Assembly (NCBI GenBank): GCA_031289615.1
Contig: JAITPD010000048.1
Coordinates: forward strand, 1-64,000
From: Lactobacillaceae bacterium
GTDB lineage: Bacteria; Bacillota; Bacilli; Lactobacillales; Lactobacillaceae
Length of the DNA stretch: 64,000 nucleotides
Direction: 5' to 3'
Both the position numbers and the translations under genes were made by a program. The notes beneath the pieces are model-generated. The model ran no database searches, was not told where the DNA came from, and saw nothing but the letters and a program-made list of their open reading frames with translations. Shown here piece by piece: positions 16,653 to 25,601 of this stretch (the stretch's first letter is position 1; every line of letters begins with the position of its first letter).

Positions 16653-16775
16653 ATGAATGATATTGAACTAGTTACGTTAAATGAGATTCTAAAACAGAAC
16701 AAGTATATTGTTGAAACTTTAAATGAAGTGAAAGAAAAACAAGCCATAATTTTAGACTTGTTGAGGAAAGATTAA
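16653..16775 (+). CDS. 40-residue helical peptide
   Basis: This short protein looks like a coiled coil (LNEILKQNKYIVETLNEVKE). Its 3' end overlaps the end of the convergent DUF4145-like gene by a few bases. Expression is not certain. Confidence 0.4.
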   Translation: MNDIELVTLNEILKQNKYIVETLNEVKEKQAIILDLLRKD

Positions 16776-17416
16776 TTACGAGATACCGGTGGAAATAGCA
16801 TCATTAGTTGCATGTTTATTTGAGCTATGAATATATCAACATATTGTTTAAACAATTCAAAACTAACGTCATTTGTGGAATTCCAGTGAGCATAGTCGTT
16901 GCCAATTATACGTATTACATCAGCAACATTTTGTGTACCCATATTTGGAAGATATTTCTTAACAGACTTAGCCAAATTTGTTTTAGCAATAGTATCTTTA
17001 TCATCTTGTTCAGATAGTAATGCGTAATCTTTAATAAATGTTTCTAATGCTGCACGATAACCAATAACAGCTAATTCTAATGAACCAGATTGTTCTGCTT
17101 CAAAAGATTGGTTATATAAGTTAACGCCATTTGGTAGCTTCTCTTTTATTAAATTTGGTAATGAAGCAATTAATGAATTTGGATAAATTGTTTTTACCAT
17201 AGACTTGCTACCTTCTGCTTCTTGAATAGTGAAATGGTCTTTATTACATGCAGTACAGTGATGATAAAAAGCACCTATATTACCGTGATTACCAATGAAG
17301 TGGTTAACTGGATTATTAGCAGCTTTACAGTTTGGACATAAGATGGGTATTTGAATTATAGACACCCTGAAAGTGGATGTATTAGTAGCTTGAATTTTCT
17401 GTTCTCTAAAGTTCAT
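16772..17416 (-). CDS. Standalone DUF4145-like protein (zinc ribbon plus HEPN-like helices)
   Basis: The 214-residue protein has an N-terminal zinc ribbon with C27/C30 and C54/C57 (CPNC, CTAC). A helical region with GYRAALETFIKDY and GNDYAHW follows, the DUF4145 pattern. DUF4145 is HEPN-related and often sits in restriction or defence proteins. Here it is alone and on the strand opposite to the early operon, as a moron. A host-defence or superinfection role is plausible but inferred. Confidence 0.75.
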   Translation of the reverse strand: MNFREQKIQATNTSTFRVSIIQIPILCPNCKAANNPVNHFIGNHGNIGAFYHHCTACNKDHFTIQEAEGSKSMVKTIYPNSLIASLPNLIKEKLPNGVNLYNQSFEAEQSGSLELAVIGYRAALETFIKDYALLSEQDDKDTIAKTNLAKSVKKYLPNMGTQNVADVIRIIGNDYAHWNSTNDVSFELFKQYVDIFIAQINMQLMMLFPPVSRN

Positions 17417-17476
17417 GATTAATTTCCCCTAAATATATCTTTAATTAAATTATAACGTGAAAGGAGGTGAAGAGGT

Positions 17477-17635
17477 ATGACTTTAGCAATGGCAATAGCC
17501 TTAAATGATGATGAATATATTCAGTCTTTGGATTTGAAACGTCATCCAGATGTTGCGCGTGTAATCGGGCAAATGTTCCAAGAACTATATACAGAAATTG
17601 ATGCAGACAAAAGGACTAGTCGCCGGCAAGCATAA
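17477..17635 (+). CDS. Hypothetical small early phage protein
   Basis: This 52-residue protein is preceded by AAAGGAGGTGAAGAGG. It is helical and charged (RHPDVARVIGQMFQELY). No family is recognised. Confidence 0.55.
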   Translation: MTLAMAIALNDDEYIQSLDLKRHPDVARVIGQMFQELYTEIDADKRTSRRQA

Positions 17636-17674
17636 CTAGTCCAATTAAAAGAATATTACGGAGGTAATTATAAC

Positions 17675-17953
17675 ATGTTAAACACAAAAGCTGCACCACA
17701 ATTAACGCCACCAGTTCCAGAACGGCCAACATTAATGAGCAGTTCTCAATTACGCACTATTTTCATGATTCAAAAAGCTTTAGGTATTAGTGATGATGAA
17801 TTGCATGAAGCTTTGGATCCAAGCACTCCAGAACTAATTAGGATGTTGCGTTCAATGCAAATCACTGGAGCACTGGTTGCACCACATTTAAGTGCTAACA
17901 TTGAAAAGTTTATCAGTGAAAATCTTACTGAATTAGAAGAGAGGTTAGGATGA
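17675..17953 (+). CDS. Hypothetical early phage protein
   Basis: This 92-residue protein follows ACGGAGG. It has a Pro-rich N-terminus, then a helical region. Its end overlaps the next start by the ATGA pattern, so the two genes are coupled. Confidence 0.6.
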   Translation: MLNTKAAPQLTPPVPERPTLMSSSQLRTIFMIQKALGISDDELHEALDPSTPELIRMLRSMQITGALVAPHLSANIEKFISENLTELEERLG

Positions 17954-18345
17954 AAAGTTTAACTATTATTACATCAAATGGAGAGATGGTAGGACTGCCT
18001 CAACTTCAGCCAGAAAATTTAAAACTTATGAGTAATGATGACCTTGAGGATTTAGCACGAACTACTAAATATCTGGAGAGTGGGTTCAAGAAGGTTATGA
18101 CGGAATTAAAGGACCGTCTTGACCACAATGAAGATTTTGAAGGTGTTGAGTACAAAGAACGGATTAAGCGATCTGCACCAACTGATGTTAATGAGATCAA
18201 AGAAAAATTTGTTAATAAGTATGGTTGGGATGCTGTTGAACTAAAGAGTAATGCAAAACTTAAGAAACTGTATGATGGGGCAATTAACGAGGACTTAGAA
18301 GCAATTACGGTAGAAAACACAACAAAAATAGTTAGCTGGAAATAG
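17950..18345 (+). CDS. Hypothetical early phage protein before the recombination genes
   Basis: This 131-residue, highly charged, helical protein overlaps the preceding gene by 4 bases. Its C-terminal helical region (KLKKLYDGAINEDLEAI) may form a coiled coil. Its position just before the recombination and replication genes is where siphoviruses often encode nuclease inhibitors or Gp157-like proteins, but I cannot assign it. Confidence 0.6.
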   Translation: MKSLTIITSNGEMVGLPQLQPENLKLMSNDDLEDLARTTKYLESGFKKVMTELKDRLDHNEDFEGVEYKERIKRSAPTDVNEIKEKFVNKYGWDAVELKSNAKLKKLYDGAINEDLEAITVENTTKIVSWK

Positions 18346-18357
18346 GAGATAAACACA

Positions 18358-18561
18358 ATGAAGAATTTAGTAATCAAAGCAAAGGACAATGAAGGAACTA
18401 AGTATAATCCAATTTGGATTGACGCAAATACCCATGCAAAATTGCGGGAACTGCGTAATTCCACTGGAGTTAGCATGCGTGATTTGGCCAAAGATATGAT
18501 TGAGTACGCTATGGATAATCTAACTGTGGAAGAATCGCGTGATGGAATCAATCCGGATTAG
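18358..18561 (+). CDS. Putative ribbon-helix-helix DNA-binding protein
   Basis: The 67-residue protein has a short strand (PIWIDANTHAKLREL) followed by helices (GVSMRDLAKDMIEYAM), which matches an Arc/MetJ-type RHH fold. It could regulate the early or replication operon. Confidence 0.6.
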   Translation: MKNLVIKAKDNEGTKYNPIWIDANTHAKLRELRNSTGVSMRDLAKDMIEYAMDNLTVEESRDGINPD

Positions 18562-18699
18562 AAAAGTGCAAAATAAAAGCCACTCTGGCGTCTTACTTCC
18601 AAGGTGGTTTGGACAAAGAGGTACTCTCAAATGTCACACTTCTTAAGGTAATTATAACACGCACTAAGGAAATATATAACTAAACAAAAGGAGGTATTT

Positions 18700-19380
18700 A
18701 TGAAATTCTATAAAGCTGGAGAAATACCCAAAGTTGGGAATATGTTCTTCATTTTTGGAGATGGCGGAACCGGTAAGACAAGTTTGATTAGGTTATTCAG
18801 TGGTAAGAAGTTGTTATTAAGTTTTGACGGTTCAACTAATGCCATCATCAATACAAAAGATGTTGACGTTGCCTTATTTGAAGATATTGATGCACCGCAA
18901 ATGCAGCAGCTGGTTAACACCACATTGGGTCAATTAGTTAAGAATCATGATGTTATCTTTCTGGACAATGTATCAGCGCTTCAAAATTATGTTCTTGAGA
19001 ATATTGATGGTGCTTCAAAAGATGGACGTCAGAATTATCAAAAGCTTCAACTTTGGTTCCGTAACCTTGGTATGTATTTACGAGGAACTGGATTAACAGT
19101 TGTTGCTACTGCTCATCAAATTGACAATGGAAGCAATGGACTTGATGGTAAAGGACGTTTTGAAGCGGATATGAATGAGAAAACCTTCAATGCGTTTACT
19201 GGACCATTTGACCTTGTTGGCCGGATTTATAAAGAAGATGGTCAACGCTGGATAGATTTGGATACAGAAAATGGGAATCATGCTAAAAATAGGTTGGACA
19301 ATCGAACACTAATTAAGGCTTCTGATCTACTAAACACAGGTGATCCAGAAGCTAAGCAAATTCAGAAAGAGGATAAGTAA
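18700..19380 (+). CDS. AAA family ATPase (Sak4-like recombination protein)
   Basis: The 226-residue RecA-fold ATPase has Walker A GDGGTGKTS (residues 20-28) and Walker B DVIFLDN (84-90). AGGAGG precedes the ATG. This AAA_24/Sak4-type protein cooperates with a phage single-strand-binding protein in recombination. The next gene encodes a DUF669 protein, the usual neighbour. Confidence 0.85.
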   Translation: MKFYKAGEIPKVGNMFFIFGDGGTGKTSLIRLFSGKKLLLSFDGSTNAIINTKDVDVALFEDIDAPQMQQLVNTTLGQLVKNHDVIFLDNVSALQNYVLENIDGASKDGRQNYQKLQLWFRNLGMYLRGTGLTVVATAHQIDNGSNGLDGKGRFEADMNEKTFNAFTGPFDLVGRIYKEDGQRWIDLDTENGNHAKNRLDNRTLIKASDLLNTGDPEAKQIQKEDK

Positions 19381-19381
19381 A

Positions 19382-19975
19382 ATGGGATTTAAGTTTAATG
19401 CAAATGACGTACGCAAGGGAACGATTGATTTTGCTGGTGATTTTAACGTAGCAATTACGGAAGCAAATTATCTTGGCAAGAACAAACAAGGTGGTGAAGG
19501 ATTTAATCTTGCCTATCAAGTCTTAGATGGATCAGAAGAAGGCAAGATGATCTTCAATGATTACTTCTCTGATGATACTAACCGTACTGATGGAAAGAAT
19601 CCTACAAATTACCGTGCTTTGAATGGACTGTTTAATGCACTTGGTGGAATTGCGGACGGAACTGAAATTGAACTGAAGGATGTAGATAAGTTCTTACCTG
19701 GTAAAAGCCTTGCAGTTAAAATCCGTGAGTTTGAACCTAATGATTACCAAGGACGTGTAACCTACCGTCCACGTGTAGCTGATTATGGGAAGGTGCTTAA
19801 TAACGGTTCAGTAGTTGACAAGAATACGCCAAAGCCTGCAAGCCATGAATCTGGTAAAGGTAACGTGGCACAGCCCAGTCCATTTGGAGCTCCGGCAAGT
19901 GATCCGTTTGTTCAACAATCAGTAGATGGAGCTGTGGAATCAATTGAAGCGTTTGATCCATTTGGCAATAACTAG
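19382..19975 (+). CDS. DUF669 family protein, probable phage ssDNA-binding protein
   Basis: The start at 19382 gives 197 residues, 1 base after the ATPase stop codon. The N-terminal part is beta-rich, with the DUF669 core around GGEGFNLAYQVLDG and NDYF. The Pro/Ser-rich tail ends in EAFDPFGNN, like the acidic tips of SSB proteins that recruit partners. It probably coats ssDNA during phage replication and recombination. Confidence 0.82.
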   Translation: MGFKFNANDVRKGTIDFAGDFNVAITEANYLGKNKQGGEGFNLAYQVLDGSEEGKMIFNDYFSDDTNRTDGKNPTNYRALNGLFNALGGIADGTEIELKDVDKFLPGKSLAVKIREFEPNDYQGRVTYRPRVADYGKVLNNGSVVDKNTPKPASHESGKGNVAQPSPFGAPASDPFVQQSVDGAVESIEAFDPFGNN

Positions 19976-19980
19976 AAAGT

Positions 19981-20880
19981 GTGGACAATGTGGCATACGC
20001 GTTTAAAAAGTCAGGGCTTCATGGTGAATTTGATTTAGTTGATGACTTTGATATTTGTGAGTATGTTGCCAGTCTTCCATCTAAACGTGAACCAATTAAT
20101 GATGTTGATGATTTTAAAGAATTCAGTGCACAATATTTTACTCCCAGTAATCTCAAATCAGGACTAAGCAGGGACAGAAGTAACATCAAAGACATTCAAG
20201 CAATTGTGATTGACCTTGACAAAATTACTGACTGGAAAGAGTTCTTAACTAACTTTTATGTGCTTTATCACAACACTACAAAAATGAATGTTTATGCATG
20301 GCAGACACCCTCAACTTTTGGTAAGGGTAAGCATATTGGTGGAGGAAGAATTTATGTCCCACTTGCTGAACCAATCATTCCAGAATTGTTACCACAAGCA
20401 GTAGATGAATTAGTAGTAGCGTTTGCCAAGTCAGGATTTAACTTATTAGATTATGGAGCTGATTTAGTAGCAAGTAAAACCATTTCAAGGTTAATGGGAT
20501 TACCGTTGCAACAAGAGTGGACATTAGGACCATTTGGAGATAAAGACAGGTTTAACTACAGGGTGAAATCAGTTTACACACCGACAAGTTTTAAATCAAA
20601 CTTTAAATCAGCTAGTGACGGTTGGTCAGGCGTTGATATTCCAACAGAAATTGACATTGAGGCGTTTATTCAGGCCTATACAACTAAGAATCATATTACG
20701 TGGAATCACGGGGAACGTGATGATAATTTGATGAAGGTGATTGGAGCTATTGCCACAGCCTTTTCTCAGGTGAACAATGATGACGTTTATAAGGCATTTG
20801 AAGGTGTTGGTATAACTTCTTGTCTTGATCATCCAGAACGTGACATTGGTACTAAAACAAAGCGATTACTAAGGGGGTAA
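19981..20880 (+). CDS. Phage primase-like protein (AEP/prim-pol type)
   Basis: The 299-residue protein begins at GTG, 5 bases after the previous stop. IVIDLD (D78, D80) looks like the catalytic DxD of archaeo-eukaryotic-type primases. GGGRIYVPL and a later SRLMGLPLQQ segment fit the prim-pol fold. It is followed 2 bases later by an SF3 helicase. The two functions, often fused in one primase-helicase, are split here. Confidence 0.75.
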   Translation: MDNVAYAFKKSGLHGEFDLVDDFDICEYVASLPSKREPINDVDDFKEFSAQYFTPSNLKSGLSRDRSNIKDIQAIVIDLDKITDWKEFLTNFYVLYHNTTKMNVYAWQTPSTFGKGKHIGGGRIYVPLAEPIIPELLPQAVDELVVAFAKSGFNLLDYGADLVASKTISRLMGLPLQQEWTLGPFGDKDRFNYRVKSVYTPTSFKSNFKSASDGWSGVDIPTEIDIEAFIQAYTTKNHITWNHGERDDNLMKVIGAIATAFSQVNNDDVYKAFEGVGITSCLDHPERDIGTKTKRLLRG

Positions 20881-20882
20881 AT

Positions 20883-22268
20883 ATGGCGAACAATGGCATG
20901 GCTAAATTCAATGAAAAGACGGTCATCCCATGGAGTGTTGATGATGATGAAATTAGTCCAGCTCAGTTTGTGTCAAAGATACCTTGGCTCACATATCAGG
21001 AAAATAGAAAGACTGGCAACGTAAAGTACAAGATTAAGTCTGTTGAAGAGTTTGCAGTTTGGTATGTCAACCAGGCTGAGTCACTAATTAAAGGTGATTA
21101 CGGATATATCTGGAATGGTTCTTACTGGAAAGCAGTTAAGCCATCAGAAGTATTGAACAATCTTTATATGTCGGTTATTGGGCTCACAGATAAATTGGAA
21201 ATTGCACAGACTAAAAAACGTGAACTTGAGCGTGACACCAAAGAATATTTAATTGGATTAGGAAAGTCATTTGATGATTCTATTAAGACCGAATACGTGG
21301 CATTTAAGAATGCAACCTTGACGCTGGACACAATGTTATTAGATCAACCTAATAAACAGCAAAACATAATTGGTGGTTTTGATTTTGATGTGTCAGATGA
21401 TGACCGTTTACCTGAAACTTGGATCAAGTATGTTGATTATATGTTTGGTGAGAATTCACGGATATTTTGGGCGTGGTTAGGTTACGGATTTTATAACGAT
21501 ATGCGTTGGTGGCAGGGAGCACTATTTTTACTTGACCCAATTGGTGGAACTGGAAAAACCTATCTTGTTTCAAAATTAGCTAAAGCACTCTTTGGTGAAG
21601 AACGAGTTGGAGCATTTAAGCTTAAGAATCTTCAAGGTAGTAGTGCACGCTTTGAGACATCACGATTCATTGGTAAGGCAATCATGCTGGATGATGATGC
21701 AACTAAGGTCAGATTTAAAGAAGACGACATTTTCAAGTCTGTTACAGGTGGTGGAATTTCACCAGTTGAACGTAAGGGAATTGACGGAACGGATTACATG
21801 ATTACAGCCAAAATTATTGCTAACGTCAATGAGATGCCTGTATTTAATTCAGGTGGAGCAGTAACACGTAGACTACACATTTTACGAACAGTTGCACCAG
21901 TAGCAACCAAAGATGAAATTGAGAAACGTAATCAAATGTTTCCAGATGGACTACTGCAAGAAGAAATACCACGGTTAATTCCTTATACGGTTGAGATGTT
22001 CCAGAAGGCATACAAAGAAGATTGGCAAATTCTGAATGACATTGCAGCTGAAGTTGTTGAAGATGATCCGTTTGAACAATGGCACAAGAGAATTGGGTCA
22101 GGAACTTATAGGTCGACAGAGCTTTATCAAGGTTACGTAGATGAATTTAATGACATGTATCCTGGAGAAAATGAACAACCAATGTCAATTCAGAAATGGG
22201 GACGACAAATGGCTAATTGGAATGACAGCTTTAAAAATCGGGCTGGTAAATTCTATACGTTTAAGTAA
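20883..22268 (+). CDS. Phage replicative helicase, SF3/D5-type ATPase
   Basis: In the 461-residue protein, Walker A is GGTGKTY (221-227) and Walker B is IMLDDDA (267-273). NVNEMPVF supplies the sensor asparagine typical of DUF5906/D5-type helicases. It should unwind the phage origin with the preceding primase. Iterons begin exactly at its stop codon. Confidence 0.86.
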   Translation: MANNGMAKFNEKTVIPWSVDDDEISPAQFVSKIPWLTYQENRKTGNVKYKIKSVEEFAVWYVNQAESLIKGDYGYIWNGSYWKAVKPSEVLNNLYMSVIGLTDKLEIAQTKKRELERDTKEYLIGLGKSFDDSIKTEYVAFKNATLTLDTMLLDQPNKQQNIIGGFDFDVSDDDRLPETWIKYVDYMFGENSRIFWAWLGYGFYNDMRWWQGALFLLDPIGGTGKTYLVSKLAKALFGEERVGAFKLKNLQGSSARFETSRFIGKAIMLDDDATKVRFKEDDIFKSVTGGGISPVERKGIDGTDYMITAKIIANVNEMPVFNSGGAVTRRLHILRTVAPVATKDEIEKRNQMFPDGLLQEEIPRLIPYTVEMFQKAYKEDWQILNDIAAEVVEDDPFEQWHKRIGSGTYRSTELYQGYVDEFNDMYPGENEQPMSIQKWGRQMANWNDSFKNRAGKFYTFK

Positions 22269-22520
22269 TGTGATGGATGTGACGGATTAGAAACGGATAT
22301 GTGACGGATAGTGTGACGGATATAAGCCAGTTGTACCAACGGATGTGACGGATATTCCTTTATTTCTCTTATTCTTAAGAAGTATATTCAAAAAAGAGTA
22401 AAAATATAATATATATAAGAATACAGAGCATTAGAACCGTCATAACCGTCACATCATAGTGATACCAAGTAATTAGAGCATTTAATAACCGTCACATAAC
22501 CATCACAGTAACCATCACAC
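22269..22520. other. Candidate phage replication origin with 5+5 inverted iterons
   Basis: TGTGAYGGAT occurs five times in direct orientation at 22269, 22278, 22300, 22312 and 22344. An AT-rich core of about 80 bp (about 22352-22432) has TTCTTAAGAA near its left third. Then five copies of the inverse form AACCRTCAYA follow at about 22435, 22445, 22488, 22499 and 22510. This is the organisation of an iteron origin with a DNA unwinding element, and it lies next to primase and helicase genes. No gene of credible length lies here. Confidence 0.8.
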
Positions 22521-22535
22521 AAAAAGGTGAAAAAG

Positions 22536-22694
22536 ATGAGCGAAGAAGAATATCAAGACGAAAGAGAAGAGATATTAGCAGAATTAGCTGAACGAGAAAA
22601 GTTAGTTGAATCAGCGATTTATGATCGTGATGAATCACAAGCTCAACTTGAACAGCTAGATTCAGATTATCTCATGAAAGGTTATCTAGGATGA
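22536..22694 (+). CDS. Small acidic coiled-coil protein
   Basis: This 52-residue protein follows AAAAAGGTG. It is Glu-rich and helical (EEREEILAEL-type heptads). Its stop overlaps the rusA start by 4 bases, so translation is coupled. Confidence 0.6.
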   Translation: MSEEEYQDEREEILAELAEREKLVESAIYDRDESQAQLEQLDSDYLMKGYLG

Positions 22695-23164
22695 AAAAGA
22701 TATTTGAGGCAAAAATTGAGTTGCCTATGAAGTTTTCATCAGGTAATCAACACGGACAAAATGGTACTAGATTCTTCAGGCCAGAAAAGTATCACGCTTA
22801 TCAAGATTATTTGATTAATGCAATTCAAGATGTGATGAATGAAACACACCCAAGGTTAGAAGATGGATCAGCATACTTTATGCGATTGATGTTTATCTAT
22901 CCAGTGCCAAAAGCATTTATCAGTTCTAAGGCTAAGCAAAGAGCATTTGATAGTTCAAAGCTGTTGCCAATTACACGTGGCACGATTGATCTTGATAATT
23001 CATCAAAGGGAACAATTGATGCAATGCAAGTAGCACTGGGCTTTGATGATTCACAGATAGTAAGTGAAGAGCTGCATAAACGTTATTACATTGGCAAAAC
23101 ACACTGGCTTAAATTTGAGTTGTATGAGATGCCATCAGGTCAGAAAATTGAGTTTTATGATTAA
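22691..23164 (+). CDS. RusA-family Holliday junction resolvase
   Basis: The 157-residue protein has RusA-type acidic residues in TIDLDNSSKGTIDAM followed by ALGFDDSQIV, equivalent to the conserved D-D-K-D cluster. It resolves branched intermediates before packaging. It is coupled to the preceding small gene. Confidence 0.85.
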   Translation: MKKIFEAKIELPMKFSSGNQHGQNGTRFFRPEKYHAYQDYLINAIQDVMNETHPRLEDGSAYFMRLMFIYPVPKAFISSKAKQRAFDSSKLLPITRGTIDLDNSSKGTIDAMQVALGFDDSQIVSEELHKRYYIGKTHWLKFELYEMPSGQKIEFYD

Positions 23165-23306
23165 CGCTTAATCTAAACAGAAAAATAGAACATTTAGGAT
23201 GTTCTGGCACAATTAGCTATAACGGTATGCAGAATGGAAAATAGAGGCAAATTTTAAACAGATACGGTTACAAATAAAATAAATAAAATTAAAGAGAGTA
23301 AATGAA

Positions 23307-23618
23307 ATGGAAGCATACGAACAAGAAACAACAATTTACCGCGATGGTGATTCTAAAATCATGCGAATTGATACATCAGTGACTGCTGATCGTAACAGGC
23401 TGATAAAGTTAAGCAAAGAAGTTGGATTTGAGCTAGTTAAGTACAGCAAACCTGACAATGAATACGTTTCAGCAAAAATTGATCTGAGCAAATATTATAT
23501 CCGTTATGGTAAAAACGGACTTGTCATTAAAGAAAATGCAAAAGGACCGGAAATGACAGAAGGGCAACGTTTGGCAGCTTCTGAGCGTATGAAGGCTTTA
23601 CGAGCTAGTCAGGGGTAA
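23307..23618 (+). CDS. Hypothetical phage protein
   Basis: This 103-residue protein follows AAAGAGAG. The C-terminus has TEGQRLAASERM, which resembles a segment of the AT-hook protein at 15157 (TEGQRLASAKW). A shared short interaction or DNA-binding motif is possible. No domain is assigned. Confidence 0.55.
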   Translation: MEAYEQETTIYRDGDSKIMRIDTSVTADRNRLIKLSKEVGFELVKYSKPDNEYVSAKIDLSKYYIRYGKNGLVIKENAKGPEMTEGQRLAASERMKALRASQG

Positions 23619-23623
23619 TTAAG

Positions 23624-23749
23624 ATGATTCAAGACTTTTTACACAAAACAATTAATTATTTAATTACTGTTGCATTGTTGGTAGGAATTACAGCTGGTGT
23701 GCTGTTCATTGTAGCCATCTGGAAATTCATATTTGAAATTGTATTCTAA
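23624..23749 (+). CDS. 41-residue single-pass membrane protein
   Basis: The start follows AGGGG, five bases after the previous stop. Residues about 12-34 form a membrane helix. The function is unknown. Confidence 0.5.
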   Translation: MIQDFLHKTINYLITVALLVGITAGVLFIVAIWKFIFEIVF

Positions 23750-23762
23750 GAAGGTGAATAAG

Positions 23763-24116
23763 GTGGTATGCAATAAAGCTGTGTACGAACAAAGGTACAA
23801 GCAGTTTGAAGGTTTAGCCTTTCAGCATTTGTTAATTGAGCAGATTAGTTATGAAATGAAACTAAGCATTAAAACTATAGAAGGTGAGCATTATAACGGC
23901 CGCTTTGAACGAGAAAACGGGTATGCACCACATAGGTTTACGCTTGCTGACAAGGGTAAGTATAATTTCTGGATTAACCGTTACCGTTCATTGATTAGGC
24001 AGCTTAGTATTGATCACGTTGAAATCAAGAATATGGCTAGTGATGATGAACGATTAATTGAGATCAGAACAGCGTTTAAGATGGCTGAAAAGTACAGCGG
24101 TAGGAGAGTGAGATAA
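23763..24116 (+). CDS. Hypothetical phage protein, likely transcription-related
   Basis: I placed the start at GTG 23763 after AAGGTGA; longer readings from TTG 23733 overlap the membrane gene. The 117-residue basic, helical protein has no recognised family. The ATG of the next gene overlaps its stop codon. Confidence 0.5.
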   Translation: MVCNKAVYEQRYKQFEGLAFQHLLIEQISYEMKLSIKTIEGEHYNGRFERENGYAPHRFTLADKGKYNFWINRYRSLIRQLSIDHVEIKNMASDDERLIEIRTAFKMAEKYSGRRVR

Positions 24117-24568
24117 TGTCAAACAGCATTGAAGTTTCTCAAGATTTTATGAATGATTTAAATCACTGGAAAAATACAATTGGTTCACTTGTTATGGGAA
24201 AGTGTTTAATACCAATTAGTGCTGGTGGCTATTTACCAGATAGTGTATTTGATTGGTGGAAAGGTGGATCAGATAATGTTTCTAAGAATATCCGTTTAAT
24301 TAATCTAATTGATTTTGTAAACGGGGATGATATTTTTGAAGCAAAAAAAGAAAAGCAATATATGCTTGTATCAAATCATTCAAAAGATGGAGTATACACA
24401 TACCTTTCAGGATTTTCAGAATATGTAGAGGCAAAATATCCTATTTTTGGAGCGTCGTTTGGCCTTTCTAATCTTGAAAGAAAGGCTTACAAAACTGCCT
24501 GTAAAGAAGCTTTGCAAAACATTGCTGATTTATTTACTGATTTTGGCGTGATGGAGGTAGAAGAATGA
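24116..24568 (+). CDS. Hypothetical phage protein (DUF1642-like)
   Basis: In this 150-residue protein, VFDWWKGGSDN and the KKEKQYMLVSNHS region vaguely resemble DUF1642 proteins of lactic acid bacteria phages. The assignment is weak. It overlaps its neighbours on both sides by 1-4 bases. Confidence 0.5.
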   Translation: MSNSIEVSQDFMNDLNHWKNTIGSLVMGKCLIPISAGGYLPDSVFDWWKGGSDNVSKNIRLINLIDFVNGDDIFEAKKEKQYMLVSNHSKDGVYTYLSGFSEYVEAKYPIFGASFGLSNLERKAYKTACKEALQNIADLFTDFGVMEVEE

Positions 24569-24807
24569 CGAAATACAAAGTGTCTACAAAATGGGGTACA
24601 GATTCAGGGTTTACAATGATTTATTATGTTATTGGAATTGATCCAAGCCGTAACATTTTATTTTACAATATTAAACTTGATCCAAAATGGAAGCCATGTC
24701 AGGAATTAACAGTGTCAGAAATTCTAGCAACGAAATGTTATAAGCAGTCTAGATACACTCAAGATTTGAAAAACATACCAGATGACGCTTACATGTATAT
24801 TTGTTAA
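24565..24807 (+). CDS. Hypothetical phage protein
   Basis: This 80-residue protein is coupled by an ATGA overlap to the preceding gene. It is beta-rich and no domain is recognised. Confidence 0.5.
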   Translation: MTKYKVSTKWGTDSGFTMIYYVIGIDPSRNILFYNIKLDPKWKPCQELTVSEILATKCYKQSRYTQDLKNIPDDAYMYIC

Positions 24808-24821
24808 GGAGATGAATTACA

Positions 24822-25187
24822 ATGAACATGACCAACGAATTACTATCAACCTTCAATAAGGCTCTTAAAAATGGTATGAGTACCTTACCAAAGCTTGCTA
24901 AGGCGTATGTTGAGCAGTATCAACGAATGCAACTGTTTAATGGAATTGCGTTAACAGTGTGTGTAGTGTTAATTGCAGTAGTAGCTGTTCTAATTATTAA
25001 ACATGCTGATAAGCTAGTGTCTAAGGATTCATTTATGAGTATTGATGAAAAAGCTAGTTTTGTACGAACAATCGTTATCTTCTTTGCATTGATCGTGGAA
25101 GCACCAATCACATATTTTGCAATGGACTCATTCTCACATTACGTTGCACCGGTTTATTCAGTAATTCATGATTTAACTGGGAGGTAG
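24822..25187 (+). CDS. Phage membrane protein with two helices
   Basis: The 121-residue protein has membrane segments at about 41-60 and 82-100. AAGGAGATG precedes the ATG. The function is unknown. Confidence 0.55.
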   Translation: MNMTNELLSTFNKALKNGMSTLPKLAKAYVEQYQRMQLFNGIALTVCVVLIAVVAVLIIKHADKLVSKDSFMSIDEKASFVRTIVIFFALIVEAPITYFAMDSFSHYVAPVYSVIHDLTGR

Positions 25188-25190
25188 AAG

Positions 25191-25328
25191 ATGATTAAAG
25201 ACAAGTTCAGCGTGATGGGTGGATATAGTTCAAAGATGGAACAGCAAGCTAAGATTATTGTTGAATTACGTGATGAAAACAGAGAACTTAAACTTGAAAA
25301 TAAATATTTACGGGGGAATATAAAATGA
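25191..25328 (+). CDS. 45-residue coiled-coil protein
   Basis: A GGGAGG site precedes the ATG. The C-terminal half (VELRDENRELKLENKYL) is a clear heptad coiled coil. Its stop overlaps the next start by 4 bases. Confidence 0.55.
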   Translation: MIKDKFSVMGGYSSKMEQQAKIIVELRDENRELKLENKYLRGNIK

Positions 25329-25543
25329 TTGAAGATGAGAACAATGTAGCAACGTTAACAAGTAATCAACTAAAGTTCCAAGGCGATTATAACAACATCA
25401 AGATTAAGGACGGGTTAGTAAAGTTTGAAGTAGCTTTTGCCTTGAAGGATAATCCTAATATCTTAGTGACATTGAGTGAGAATACAGAAAAGCCAGTGAT
25501 GGTTGGAATGATGTTTGCACAAACTGAACTTGATGTTGATTGA
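25325..25543 (+). CDS. Hypothetical phage protein
   Basis: This 72-residue, beta-rich acidic protein begins in an ATGA overlap. No domain is recognised. It ends just before the relBE promoter. Confidence 0.5.
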   Translation: MIEDENNVATLTSNQLKFQGDYNNIKIKDGLVKFEVAFALKDNPNILVTLSENTEKPVMVGMMFAQTELDVD

Positions 25544-25546
25544 TAA

Positions 25547-25586
25547 TTGACTACAATTATCCTGTGTAGTAAAATGTAACTACACA
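25547..25586 (+). promoter_or_regulatory. relBE promoter with overlapping palindromic operator
   Basis: TTGACT (25547-25552) and TAAAAT (25570-25575) are 17 bases apart. A perfect inverted repeat, TGTGTAGT-N8-ACTACACA (25563-25586), covers the -10 box. This is the expected site for autorepression by the RHH antitoxin or the RelBE complex. Confidence 0.85.
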
Positions 25587-25601
25587 AGGAGGTAATTAAT
25601 T

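Noticed and set aside
22269..22520. Short regularly spaced repeats resembling a CRISPR array
   Set aside because: Repeats are only 10 bp, spacing is irregular (9 to 32 bp), and orientation switches in the middle. Iterons explain this better.
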